From: Erythrophleum ivorense
Taxonomy: Eukaryota > Streptophyta > Magnoliopsida > Fabales > Fabaceae
Length of the DNA: 64,000 nt
Assembly (NCBI GenBank): GCA_026724425.1
Contig: JAIUCV010000005.1
Span: 33,205,784-33,269,783, forward strand
Direction: 5' to 3'
A program made the position numbers and the translations under genes. Shown here piece after piece: positions 13,080 through 24,500 of the stretch (position 1 is its first letter; every line of letters starts with the position of its first letter). The notes beneath the pieces are model-generated. The model saw nothing but the letters and a program-made list of their open reading frames with translations. It did not search any database and was not told the DNA's origin.

Positions 13080-13305
13080 TGTTTACTATGCTCAGAGATA
13101 TTAGCCTAATACATCTACATTTGATTACCATAACGAACTTTGTAAAAACACTTAAATCTACTCTTCTTCAGTGTCATCCCCTTCATCATCATCATCTTTG
13201 TCATAAGACACACTTGAAACACATGTTTTTTTTTTTGGATGACTGATGTCTACCCTTTGATTGTCCATAATTGCTACAAGTTATTTGTTGGAGTTGGGAT
13301 CGCAG

Positions 13306-14090
13306 TTCTTAAATATGTCTTTGTTGTTCTTGAAATAGACTTTGATACAATTGCATTGAAATATTGATTAATTCATTTTGTAACATGCTTTGTATAAAAT
13401 CTGAATGTGGGTACAATGTCAATTGACTTGAGGATGCTTCTTGATTATGGGTGTATCCCATCTTAGAGTCTCCAAAAATTTTGCAAGACATGTTACCAAG
13501 CCCATAAACTGTGCCTCTCTTTTTACCATTAGCAGCTTTAACAAACATATTTAAGTCGGATACATTATTGTTTGAACTCTCAATGGTATCTTTTTACTTT
13601 AAATATTCATCCTATCAATATGGATTCAAGTGATTAATACCAAAATAAATAAACAAACAAACAAATATATATATATATATATATGATATACGTACCTAAA
13701 TAGCTTTTAATTTTTCGTCCACCCAAGTATGGGTAGTTTTACATTGGTGTGTTTTTAAATAAATTTTAAAAAATGAAGGATCCCTTCCCAATTTGCAGGC
13801 CTACGTAACAAAATAAGAAAGGATTATTCTAATCATGATACATGAAAAGTATGAAATAAGTATAATATCTGTGTACCAATTGCCTGGCATGTTCTTCTAT
13901 AGGCGTGGAACCTCCTGTGTGCAAAGAAGCACTAGCCTGATTCTTCTTTTTTTGCTCACCATTAGAACAAAATTCTTCAGTATTCCAATGCTCACAGAGG
14001 TCTCCTAAATGGATTATAATTACATCCTTCTAATGCGTTTTTACTTAATTTTTTTAGTTTTCCCAAATCTCATGATGATGCCTTGATTCC
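13306..14090 (-). pseudogene. Transposase_24 (Ptta/En/Spm-type) pseudogene copy A, 3' exons
   Basis: On the minus strand the exon at about 13868-14010 reads CEHWNTEEFCSNGEQKKKNQ, then HTGGSTPIEEHARQLVH. This is the HW(N)-x-KKNxAS-x-TGG-x-P-x-EHA pattern of the plant Transposase_24 family. The last exon (about 13560 down to the stop at 13306) has AANGKKRGTVYGLGN, the family's GKKRG-VYGLG motif, then a Gln-rich tail. The upstream exons lie beyond the retrotransposon, at 27333-27751. In these exons the reading is fairly clean, but upstream exons carry stops, so the gene is dead. An intron with an (AT)n run lies between the two exons. Confidence 0.75.
14086..14090. repeat. Target-site duplication of element 1, left (ATTCC)
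   Basis: ATTCC directly precedes the TG of the left LTR, and ATTCC directly follows the CA of the right LTR at 27226-27230. The match is exact over the 5 bp expected for an LTR retrotransposon. Confidence 0.9.
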
Positions 14091-16812
14091 TGTAACACCA
14101 TAATATCTTAACTCCAATTCATCTCGTTCTAGGCTTGATTCCATATGATTTCCAAAGAAAATGACCAAAGCCGTGGTATTTTATAACTTTAAGTTAGGGT
14201 TTAACCGGTCATATTTTGCCCCGTGGATCCTGTGAACCCATCATTCACATTCTCTACTCAATTACCATTTTTAAGACTTGTACAAAGCCTCAAACAACTC
14301 ATAAACCACGGGTATGAAGCCAAAAACCAAGAAAATGTCATTTCTCAAATGAGCCCAAAAGTCATATTTTTGGCTCTAAATTTGGAAAATCATAACTAAT
14401 TCTAGAAAAATGGGAATCAAACAAATCATAGCTCTCTGGAAATATTTGGATGTTAAATTCATACGAAAAATAACTCCCAACCACAATCTCAGCTTTTGGA
14501 CCATCTTTGACATCGAAGAAGAGATAGAGGTCCGGCTGTCCCTGATACTAGTGCAGTTTACTGTCATGAACTTTGAAAATTCGTAATTAATTCCAAAAAA
14601 ATCCAATCTAAGAAAACTCTATCAATTTGGAAAGCTACAGATGTTAACTAGAGGAAAAAAATAAGTCCAGATCAGTTCAGGAGCTCTTAGACCTCGAAAA
14701 CTGATGGAACAGTAACGAAGGTCGGAAAGCTTCCCTGATGCTGATACAGAACTTCAAAAAGTCGTTTCTCTCTCTACAGACCTCCAATTGACGTGCTTCT
14801 AGTTGGTATAGGTCACTGTGGATATCTAGTTTATGCTCATAAAATTTCATGACAATTGGATACCATTTGGTCCACGAATGATATGGATTCATTTTCAGAC
14901 TTATTGCACAGTATCATGACCAAAATCATTAAAATTTCCAAACTTCAACAATTCGCCAAATATTCTCTAAACCTCCAAATATTCCCCACTTTAGCTTCTC
15001 AAGAAGCTCTCAATAGACTCTAGAGTCATACCAAATTCCATATCGAGAAGAGCTCATCTGGTCATACTTTGACGGAGCTCACACAATTGGCGGTTTTGGC
15101 ACTCAAAATGGTTTCAAATGGGTCCAAATAACCTCCCACATGCTCTAGCATCTTTTGGGCAAGTTTGAAAGTTTAAACATAGCATATATGAATTGTCTAA
15201 GTGACCCAAGTCATCATACATTTCAAAATCACTATGCTACGGAACAAAATGCACCATCACATGTAAGCCACAAAAGGGCCAAATTCTACATTCTCATTAA
15301 TTTGGCTCTTTACACAGTTCATACATCACTTATACATATGTTTACATGGGCTCACATATTTACAACTCAAAAATGATAGGTGCATATTCATTCTGGCACC
15401 TTTTTACAACAAAAGAACTAAAAGAACTACACATTTCTCTAAGCATTCTCAACTAGACTCATTGGTGTGCACTTGATTCTCCTTGAGCTCCACCTAAGAT
15501 GTTAGGATGGGAGAGGGAAGGGGGAGAGATTTAGAGAATCTCAATAGCTCATACTCATTCAAGAAGCAATCAAGATATATAAACCAGTCAAAGCATGCAA
15601 ACAAGTCACAATGACACAATATATGTGTTTCATGCCATGAATAACATATCAATGCCAAGATTCGGCTCTAGGGACTTTCGGTCTAGCCTCACCCAAGCTT
15701 TGGGACTTTTGGATTGGCCTCACCCTTGGTTTAGGGACTTTTGGCTCCACCTCACCCATCTCAAGGGACTTTTGGCACTACCTCACTCGAGCAATTTCTA
15801 CAATTCATATCATAAGCATATTGGTACCAATGCATCAAGGCAACATCAAATGACATGTCTCATCATACAAGCACATACACAAGCATACAATGACTATTAC
15901 ACATCCAAGAATGCAACAGAAAGAGTAGAGAACTACCTTACCGGCTAACACAAGCCTTCCCTTTCAATTTCTCTTCTCCCTTTTTGATTTCACACTCACA
16001 ACTAGATGTAGTTGCTTCCTTTGAGCCTAAGCACAACAAAGAGCATGGGATTATTCTCTCATAGCTCATATAAGTACTCACAAAGCTAAATGGGCTTTTC
16101 ATCGAAGCAAACCCCTACTGCTCATGTAAGAAATGAGGGATTCTCTCTTTAGAATTCCACTTACTCTCCTTCCTCTCTCAAGCTCTCAAAAAGGAAAGCA
16201 AAGAAGAAGAAATGAAGCTGCATGAGCTCTACCCTTCCTCAAGAGTGGTTTTCCACTTTCTCTCTTCTAAACCAAACCCAAATCAATCACTAAAACCATA
16301 GAAAGAGAGGGCAAAGAGAGAAGAATAACATGCTAGAGAGAAAAGCTATGGAAATCTCAAGATTGCTTACCTCTTTACTTGTTCTCCTTCCTTCTCTAGG
16401 TCTCTCTCTCTCTCCACAACCCTTTTCTCTCTCTTAGTCAAAGCTTAGGTCGGTTTACAAAGAAAGAAAGAGTTTGAAAGCTTTAAAAAGTCAAAATCTC
16501 ATTTTTTACGCTTTTCTGGACTAACCCTCGCTATAGCGAGCCATAACCCTCGCTACGGCGAGCTCGTGTCAGTCCCAAACCTTCGCTTTCGCTATAGCGC
16601 ACGCTACGGCGAGCAACACCCTGGTTTTTGTATGGGATGCCTGCATTCGCTATAGCTAGACGCATTTTCACTATAGTGAGAAGGCACTCTCGCTATAGCT
16701 GGGCTATAGCGAACAGGTATATTCGCTATAGCTAAGCTATAGCTAGCAGACTTAGAAAATTTTTAGCCTTCAAAAATTTTCAGCTTTCTCTTTTTTTTTC
16801 CTGGTTGTTACA
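14091..16812 (-). repeat. Element 1 3' LTR (2722 bp)
   Basis: It begins TGTAACACC and ends GGTTGTTACA on +. It aligns with 21590-27225 once the nested insertion is removed. It holds a four-copy 31-bp periodic array at 15671-15790 and the CGCTATAGCG palindrome array at 16525-16748, close to the U3 end. The open frames in it (for example 15155-15376 and 15595-15948) recur in the other LTR only because the LTRs are repeats, and they resemble no protein. Confidence 0.92.
16525..16748. repeat. Array of about ten CGCTATAGCG-like palindromes in the U3 of element 1
   Basis: In about 220 bp there are some ten copies of a self-complementary 10-12-mer of the form CGCTATAGCG, with variants CGCTACGGCG, ACTATAGT and GCTATAGC. 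They begin about 60 bp from the U3 end of the LTR. The 5' LTR holds the same array at 26938-27160, and a third LTR copy holds it at 63575-63800. LTRs of element 2 type lack it. Confidence 0.9.
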
Positions 16813-16826
16813 TTTCCACCCCTCTT
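16813..16826 (-). other. Polypurine tract of element 1
   Basis: On the minus strand AAGAGGGGTGGAAA ends exactly at the first base of the 3' LTR (TGTAACAACC). This is the position and make-up of a plus-strand primer tract. Confidence 0.9.
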
Positions 16827-16862
16827 AAAAGAAATTTCATCCTCGAAATTTAAATACATACC

Positions 16863-17144
16863 TTAAGGGAATAATTCTGGATATTTTTACTTCATTTCAT
16901 CCTCGAATTCCCAGGTTGCTTCTTCAGATGTCAGACCTCTCCAGATCACTTTCACCAGAGGAATGTTCTTGCTCCTCAACTGTTTCAGCTTAGCATCCAC
17001 AATTCTCTCCAGTTTCACTACATAGGAAAGATCTTCTTGCAATTGTACATGCTCATATTCTATGACGTGTGAAGGGTCAAGCAAATACTTTTTCAATTGG
17101 GAGACATGAAAAACACTGTGGATTTGGGCTAGGTTAGAAGGCAA
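16863..17144 (-). pseudogene. Element 1 chromodomain, C-terminal end of pol
   Basis: The segment begins in the post-integrase region that precedes the chromodomain (LAQIHSVFHVSQLKKYL). It continues with VDAKLKQLRSKNIPLVKVIW and EEATWEFEDEM, the chromodomain signature of Tekay/Del chromoviruses, thought to steer integration toward heterochromatin. It follows the integrase in the same frame after in-frame stops at LLTA-stop and VAY-stop. An ochre codon (CAA to TAA compared with element 2) falls after DEMK; the natural end is the TAA at 16863-16865. Confidence 0.85.
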
Positions 17145-18239
17145 GGCTATTCAGTAAGCCACAGGTCCAATTTTCTCAAGAATTTCAAATGGACTAATAT
17201 ACCTAGGACTGAGCTTCCTTACCATCATTGACCGACCTACTCCCGTCACTGGAGACACTCGGATAAATACATGGTCTCCAATCTCAAACTCTGACGGCCT
17301 CCTTCTTTTATCAGCATAACTTTTCTGCCTACCCTAGGCCGTGAGGAGTCTCTTCCTAATTAATTCTATCTGTCTGGTGGTCTGGTCCACAATCTCAGGT
17401 CCCATCATACTCCTTTCACCTAGCTCAATCCAACACAGAGGAGATCTACACTTCCTCCCATACAAAACCTCATAAGGGGCCATCTGAATACTGGAATGGT
17501 AACTGTTATTATAAGCAAACTCTGCTAATGGTAAATACACATCCCAGTTACCCTTCATTTCTAAAACACACACCCTCAACATGTCTTCTAAGGTCTGGAT
17601 GGTCCTCTTAGTCTGACCATCTGTCTGGGGGTGATATGCAGTGCTAAACCGCAACCTGGTCCCTAAGGCATGCTGTAACGACCTCCAAAAGTTCGATGTG
17701 AACCTGGGATCTCTATCTGAAACTATGCTACTGGGTATTCCATGAAGTCGCACTATCTCTCTGATATACAACTGGGCTAATCTCTCCAGTGTATGAGTAG
17801 CTTTGATAGCTAAAAAGTGTGCAGACTTCGTCAGTCTATCCACAACTACCCAAATAGCATCGTGTCCAAAGGATGTCTTGGGCAACCCTATAACAAAGTC
17901 CATGGCTATACTATCCCACTTCCACTCAAGGATATCTAGAGGTTGCAACAACCCAGTCAGTTTTTGATATTCTATTTTTATCCTCTGACACACTAGGCAT
18001 CTAGCCACATAGTCTGTCACCTCATTTTTCATTACCGGCCACCAGAAAATCCGTTTCAAATCTTGATACATCTTAGTGGCACCTGGGTGGATAGTATACT
18101 TACTCTTATGTGCCTCTTCTAAGATACTTTCTCTCAACTTATTCTGACTAGGCACATAGATTCTATCTCGGTATACTATCATACCATCCTCAGACACCTT
18201 GAAATTTAAGGTCCTACCTTGGGAGATCTCATTCCTGAT
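17145..18239 (-). pseudogene. Element 1 integrase, catalytic Glu lost
   Basis: The segment carries the zinc-binding H-H-C-C region (HKSKYTIHPGATKMY ... CLVCQRIK). Core motifs are WDSIAMDFVIGLPK with the first Asp and IVSDRDPRFTS with the second. In the third motif (YHPQTDGQ) the residue where the family has catalytic Glu is Lys (AAG); element 2 keeps GAA there. The GPY/F-like region follows toward 17145. In-frame stops lie at the W codon 18237-18239, after LLTA (CAG to TAG) and after VAY (CGA to TGA). The frame is the same as that of the RT upstream, so one polyprotein was translated. Confidence 0.88.
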
Positions 18240-19862
18240 TCATCTCAGGAACTCATCCTCTGTCTGGGCATCTAAGATTTGAGTTCTCAATACATTCTCA
18301 ATTCGGGTTTCACTCAGATACAATCTACTCGAGACCACTTGACAAGAGAGGTTCAAATTTCTGAACTTCTCTAGGAGCTCTTGCTCTCTAATCATCATAT
18401 GGGCCACATGGATGGATTTCCTACTCAGGGCATCTGCCACCATATTGGCCTTGCCCAGATGATATTTCAACATATAATCATAGTCTTTCAGAAACTCCAT
18501 CCATCTCCTCTGTCTCATATTGAGTTCCTTCTAGTCAAATAGGTATTTCAGACTCTTATGGTCACTAAAAATCTCTATGGTAGCACCATACAGATAGTAT
18601 CTCTAGATTTTAAGAGCAAACACTACAGCGGCTAACTCCAGGTCATGTGTGGGATAATTCTCCTCATAAGGCCTCAACTGCCTAGAGGCATATGCCACTA
18701 CTCTACCCTGCTGCATCAACACACATCCTAACCCCTTGCACGAGGCATCACAATAAACCACAAATGGCTCACTAGGGTCAAGGATAATCAGTACAGGGAC
18801 AGTGGTCAAATGGAGCTTCAACTCTTGGAAACTCCTCTCACATCTATCATCCCATACAAACAGTATCTCTTTCTTAGTTAGCCTTGTTAGTGGTAAGGCC
18901 ATATGAGAAAAGCCCTGAATAAATCGTCTATAGTACCCTGCCAAACCTAGGAAACTCCTGACCTCGGTGATCGTCCTAGGTCTATCAGACTGTAACACAG
19001 CCTCAACTTTATGGGGATCTACCACAACCCCGTTTCGTGAGATCACATGACCTAAGAATCTCACCTCGGTCAGCCAAAACTCACATTTACTAAGTTTGGC
19101 ATATAACCTTTTCTCTCTCAAGGTTTCTAGGACTAATCTCAAATGCCTCTCATGCTCTTCAAAAGATCTAAAGTACACTAGGATACCATCAATGAAGACT
19201 ACCACAAACTGATCTAGATACGGTCTGAATACCCTGTTCATGTAATCCATGAACACAGTCGGCGCATTCGTCAATCCGAATGGCATCACAAGGAACTCAT
19301 AGTGCCCATATCGCGTTCTGAAGGCTGTCTTAGAGACGTCTTCAATTCTCACTCTCAACTGGTGGTACCCAGATCTAAGATCTATCTTGGAAAACATAGA
19401 TGCCCCAGCCAACTAGTCTAACAAATCATCAATTCTAGGGAGAGGATATGTATTCTTGATGGTAACTTTATTCAACTCTCTATAATCTATGCACAAACGC
19501 AAGCTACTATCCTTCTTCCTCACAAATAACACTGGAGCTCCTCAAGGTGATACACTAGGGCGGATAAACCCTTTCTTTAATAATTCCTCTATCTGCTTTT
19601 TCAACTCTGCGAGCTTGGTGGGAGCCATCCTGTAAGGAGCCTTGGACACCGGTCTAGCCCCAGGCACTATGTCTATAGGGAACTCTAGTTCTCTCTTAGG
19701 GGATAGACCACTAAAGTCAAACTCTTTAGGGAAAACCTCTGGGAATTCCCTAACAACTGGGATCTCCTCTATCCCTTCTTCTACCAGAACCCGAATAGAG
19801 AAAAAGACTAGAAACCCTTGACACCCACACTCTAAATGCCTCTCAGCCTGGGCAGTAGTCAT
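18240..19862 (-). pseudogene. Element 1 reverse transcriptase and RNase H
   Basis: RT blocks follow in order: GFIRPSVSP, LCIDYRELNK, FSKIDLRSGYHQLRV, FLVMPFGLTNAPTVFMDYMN, and the catalytic box. The box reads FIDG, not FIDD, so the second Asp is lost (GGT; element 2 has GAT). RNase H has YCDASCKGLG, ENYPTHDLELAAVVFAL, and SDHKSLKYLF. The stops, relative to element 2, are a Trp to TGA after SVSP, Gln to TAG after LLD, Trp to TAG after ALKI and Gln to TAG after YLFD. All neighbouring segments keep one frame, so no indel is needed to explain the breaks. Confidence 0.9.
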
Positions 19863-20279
19863 AAAAGATAACTCAGCTCCTACCCTAGGTATGGTCCCAC
19901 AAGCAGGTAAGGAAATGGTTTGATATTCATAATCAAGTATCGCATTATTCGCGGCTAACTAGTTCATACCAACAATCAAATTAATATCATGAAAGGGCAT
20001 ACAGATAAGATCAATAGTGGTATGACAGTGATTGAACTGAACAGTGACATTTAAACAAGTATGAGAAGTAACCACATGGCCTCCAGTGGGTGTAGTGACA
20101 GACAAGTCAAATGGCAAGACACTTACAGCCAGACCCAATTGCCTCACACAATCATAGGATATAAATGAGTGACTAGCACCAGAATCAAACATAGCAACTA
20201 CAGGAAAGCCATTCACTATCAGCGTACCTCGGATCACATTAGGGGATGCGCTGGCTTCCTGTTGCGTGAGGGCGAACAC
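19863..20279 (-). pseudogene. Element 1 aspartic protease
   Basis: The active-site motif DSGASHSFIS is intact (about 20190), preceded by NGFPVVAMF and followed by CLNVTVQFN and LICMPFHDINLIVGMN, as in plant Ty3/gypsy proteases. The protein would mature Gag and Pol in the particle. It is cut by a TAG (from TGG) after VGMN and is separated from gag by a TGA at 20280 that element 2 lacks. Confidence 0.88.
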
Positions 20280-21424
20280 TCAACCCTGGGTCTGTGGCCT
20301 AGGAGAAGGCGTTGTATCTATCTGTGGGCAGTGTCTCGCAATGTGCCCCAGCTTCCCACACTTGAAGCAAGTCACCAGAGACTGCTGGAAAGATGACTGG
20401 CCCCGAGGAGGCGGCATTGGCTTACCCCGCTGTGGCCTTCGGTTCCATGGCCCCTTGCCTCTTTTCTTGGCACTGGATGTCACACTAGAACCCTCTTCCG
20501 GTCTCAGCCTTTTCAATTCGGAAGCCTCCTTCTGACTAGCTGTAGCCGCAACAGGCATGATGATTCGCAGGTTAGTCTTAATCACCCTGCTGACCTCCAC
20601 AAGGGTATTAAACTTTCTGATCCGTTGTGGGGTAACTCTGTCGCTAATCAGGGGCTTCAATCCGGTTTCAAACTGCTCACATCTCCAGGGTTCATCATCA
20701 TACCTCTGGAGGTAAGAGGAATACCGAGACAATTCCATGAACATGGCCACATATTGGTCTACAGTCATCTCGTCCGTTTGTCTTAAACTCATAAACTCCA
20801 TCTCTTTCTTCTTCCTCACCGAACTAGGGAAATATTTCTCATAAAACTCAACCAAGAAACTTTCACAATTTATCTGTATATCTTTGGTCTCCATCAGGGG
20901 TTTCGTGTTACACCACCATCTATCAGCTTCCTTTTGTAGCATGAAAGTGGCTAGCTGAGCTTTTTGCTCGGTGGTACAATCCATTACTGAAAATATTTTC
21001 TCTAGCTCCCTGACCCAAGCCTCTGCCTTATCCGCATCTAACTCCCCGTTAAACGTGGGTGGATTGTTTTGCCTGAACTGCTTCAACAGTTTCTGGATAG
21101 GCATCTGGGTCTGAGCTACCACAGGCTCTTAAGGATGTATAAGTGGCATGCCAGATGTGGATGGCTGAGGTACAGGGGCTTCCCTCCTGGCTTCTTCTTG
21201 CATGGCCAGGGTATCTTGCAGGTGCATGACCATATCTTGTTGTTGCTAGGCAATGTACCTCTATTGCTCCAACATCTCCTGATGCTGGCCCATCATGGCC
21301 TCATACCGATTTAACCTTTCCATGATGGTTCGCAGAGGATCCTTAGGCCCAATAGGAACATCTGGCTAACTCTCTGAGCCCTGAGCGGCCTGCCTCTACC
21401 CTTGCCCCGTCTAGTCTCAACCAT
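20280..21424 (-). pseudogene. Element 1 Gag with zinc knuckle
   Basis: The likely start is ATG at 21424 (MVETRRGKGRGR), 150 bases after the PBS. A shift of frame near 21380-21395 separates it from the main frame. That frame has a coiled-coil-like region (MERLNRYEAMMGQHQEML), the capsid retrotrans_gag domain (PPTFNGELDADKAEAWVREL ... YFPSSVRKKKEMEF ... TVDQYVAMF), a basic stretch, and one CCHC knuckle CFKCGKLGHIARHC. Stops occur near MLEQ, at RYIA and after LIHP, and a TGA ends the ORF at TQG. Gag forms the particle and packages the RNA. Confidence 0.88.
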
Positions 21425-21573
21425 ATCTGAAAAGAAGTAGCAATCCTCAGTTCACAATCATAGCACAAACACATATGCATATGAATGTTACCATTTCCAT
21501 GGCAATTCACACCAAACACAAGCAATTCACTCCATTCAAGAGCCTAACATCGAGCAAAAGTACTTGAACCCTT

Positions 21574-21585
21574 GCTCTGATACCA
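21574..21585 (-). other. Primer-binding site of element 1 (initiator Met tRNA)
   Basis: On the minus strand TGGTATCAGAGC lies four bases after the end of the 5' LTR. It is the standard complement of the 3' end of plant initiator methionine tRNA. Confidence 0.93.
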
Positions 21586-21589
21586 AAAA

Positions 21590-24500
21590 TGTAACACCAT
21601 AATATCTTAACTCCAATTCATTTCCCTCTAGGCTTGATTCCATATGATTTCCAAAAAAAATGACCAAAGCCGTGGTATTTTATAACTTTAAGTTGGGGTT
21701 TAACTGGTCATATTTTGCCCCGTGGGTCCTGTGAACTCATCATTCACATTCTCTACTCAATTTCCATTTTTAAGACTTGCACATAGCCTCAAACAACTCA
21801 TAAACCACGAGTATGAAGCCAAAAACCAAGAAAATACCATTTCTCAAATGAGCCCAAAAGTCATATTTTTGGCTCTAAATTTGGAAAATCATAACTAATT
21901 CTAGAAAAATGGAAATCAAGCAAATCATAGCTCTCTGGAAATATTTGGATGTTAAATTCATACTAAAAATAACCCCCAAAATCTCAGCTTTTGGACCATC
22001 TTTGACATCGAAGAAGAGACAGAGGTCCGGCTGTCCCTGATATTGGTGCAGTTTACTGTCATGAACTTTGAAAATTCGTAATTAATTCCAAAAAACTCCA
22101 ATATAGGCAAACTATACCAATTTGGAAAGCTACAGATGTTAACTAGAGGAGAAAAATAAGTCCAGATCAGTTCAGGAGCTCTTGGACCTCGAAAACCGAT
22201 GGAACAGTAACGAAGGTCGGAAAGTTTCCCTGATGCTGATACAGAACTTCAGAAAGTCGTTTCTCTCTTTACAGACCTCCAATTGAGGTGCTTCTAGTTG
22301 ATATAGGTCACTGTGGATATCTAGTTTATGCTCATAAAATTTCATGATAATTGGAAATCATTTGGTCCACGAATGACATGAATTCATTTTTGGACTTATT
22401 GCACAGTATCATGACCAAAACCATTAAAATTTCCAAACTTCAACAATTCGCCAAATATTCTCTAGACCTCCAAATATTCCCCACTTTAGCTTCTCAAGAA
22501 GCTCTCAATAGACTCTAGAGGCATACTGATAAACACATATTTCTATCTAATTTATTCTCCTAACATAGGCATTTTAATAATGAAATATGGCTTTAAAACT
22601 TTAATTAGATAAGATTTTGTTTTAGAAGCCATTTCTATATTTTAGGAAATTATTTACAAAATTGTGAAATTTTAATGCATAAATTTCTTTAAAAGATTTT
22701 GTGAATTTTCCTCTTGAATTGTTCTTACTTGTTATGTAGATTTTCAATGAACAAATGATGTTTGAATAAAGATTTGAGTTGGAGGGAAGAAGGAAAGAGA
22801 GGCTTCAACTTGGGTTCCTTTTCATGAGAAGGCAAAGCAAGAAGCAAACTCAAAACAGAGGAGAAATAAAACACTACGGGTTCCCTTCCCTCTCTTGAAG
22901 CAAACAAAGAAGTCACGTAGAATCAAGTGAAGATAAGAAGAAGCTACGTCTGGACAGCAGCCAACATGCAGAACAGAGCATGAACAAAGGAAGCTTCTTC
23001 ATTCATTCGGGCTGGATATCACATGCAAAAACTCGAGAAGAACTTGAACAAGCTGGGAGGACGAGCTGGAATGAGCTAAACACGAAGCATGCAAGCTATG
23101 GGTTAAGTGGGAATGAGGAAGAGAACACGAATGAAGAAGCTGCATAAGGATGATCACATGAGCTGGGAGCTGGCAGCAAAGAATACGTGGAAGGATATGG
23201 GTTCTGGATGAGAAGGAAGAAGCTACGGGTTTTTGGATGAAAAGGGGTAGCAGAACACGTAGAATTAAATAAAGCATGAGCAGCACGTAACAGAGATAGG
23301 AGCGTGAATAATAACACGTTGAGAGCTGGAAGGCGAGCTGAACAAGCTGCATGAGGAAGCTTTGAGCAGCAGTTCTAACGTGAAGAAGATGCACATTGAT
23401 AAGAGGCTCGAATGCAGAATCTTTACGTGGCATGGAAGCTAAACATGGAGATGCAGAAGAAGTAACGCTGAGCAGAGCAAAGTAACGTGAAGAAGCTGAG
23501 CTGATGAAATGCAGGAGCTAACATGATGGCAGCAGCTGGAAACATGATATAAGAAGGAAAAAAAGCATGCAGAAACGTAAGAAAAGCGAGCTGAATCACA
23601 TGGAAGTTTGGGCAGACGCTGGAAGACACAGAAGTTACGTGAATGAGTAGAAAATAGAGCATGAAACAAAGCAACGAGTTAAGCACGAGAAAAACAAGCT
23701 GAAGCTTGCATTAGTTGGAAAGAACTAGCTACGAATTAGAGGAGAAGGTTGGAGCTGAATGATGGAAAGAAAAGAAGCAAGTTCGAACTGCACAAGCTGA
23801 ATGGGAGCTGGAGAAAATTAACGAGCAAAACAGAGTATGCAGATAAATGAAGGATATAAAGTTGAATCACTTAGGAGCTGGAACAAGCTAAGCAATAAGA
23901 TTTTATTGAAATAATAAGCTGGAATTTAGCTGCAGAATTGCGTGGATTAATGAAGCAACCAACTCGAAGCTACTGGCTGGAAAACGCTGGAAGTCACATG
24001 AAGAAAATAACGTGGAAAAAAAACTGAGCTGACGAGAAAGCTGAGCATACGAGGAATGCAGTAGTATCAGCACAAGAATTATGGGAGGATTATAAATAAG
24101 GCACATGATTATTAAGTAAAGAAAAGAAGCAATGAAAGGCAGCTAAAAATTGACGTGGAACAAGACGTGGTGTTGCATGAATCTAAAACGAAGGAGTCAA
24201 TAAAAGAGTCACGTGAACAGCAGCAAGTTTAAAGCGTCCAGAAGCATTCCAAGGAGGATTCATACTTCATTCACGCCTCTCACAGTCCAGCATAGCCACA
24301 TCTCTGAATTATCACCAGAGTTTGCTCCATTCACGCCTCAAATTCTCAACAAATTCTCGCCTATATATAGATGCATTCACTCATCAAACAAGGGCGTGCT
24401 TTTGAACGAGGAAGAGAGCAAGAGCAGAACGTGGGAAAGAGTGAGACTTCTAGGAGAGCCAGGGAGAACGTCCAGGGAGCAATTTTTCATGACTTATCCA

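Noticed and set aside
15155..15948. Plus-strand ORFs repeated in the second LTR (25568-25789 and 26113-26478)
   Set aside because: They recur because LTRs are repeats. The frames run antisense to the LTR transcript and resemble no protein.
20169..21314. Plus-strand ORFs over gag (20169-20396, 20266-20535, 21069-21314)
   Set aside because: They are shadows of the minus-strand gag and zinc-knuckle region.
22999..23686. Several overlapping minus-strand ORFs up to 144 codons, rich in Leu and Ser
   Set aside because: They are the reverse of a purine-rich stretch inside the nested LTR-like element. The composition explains the open frames, and they have no domain or motif.
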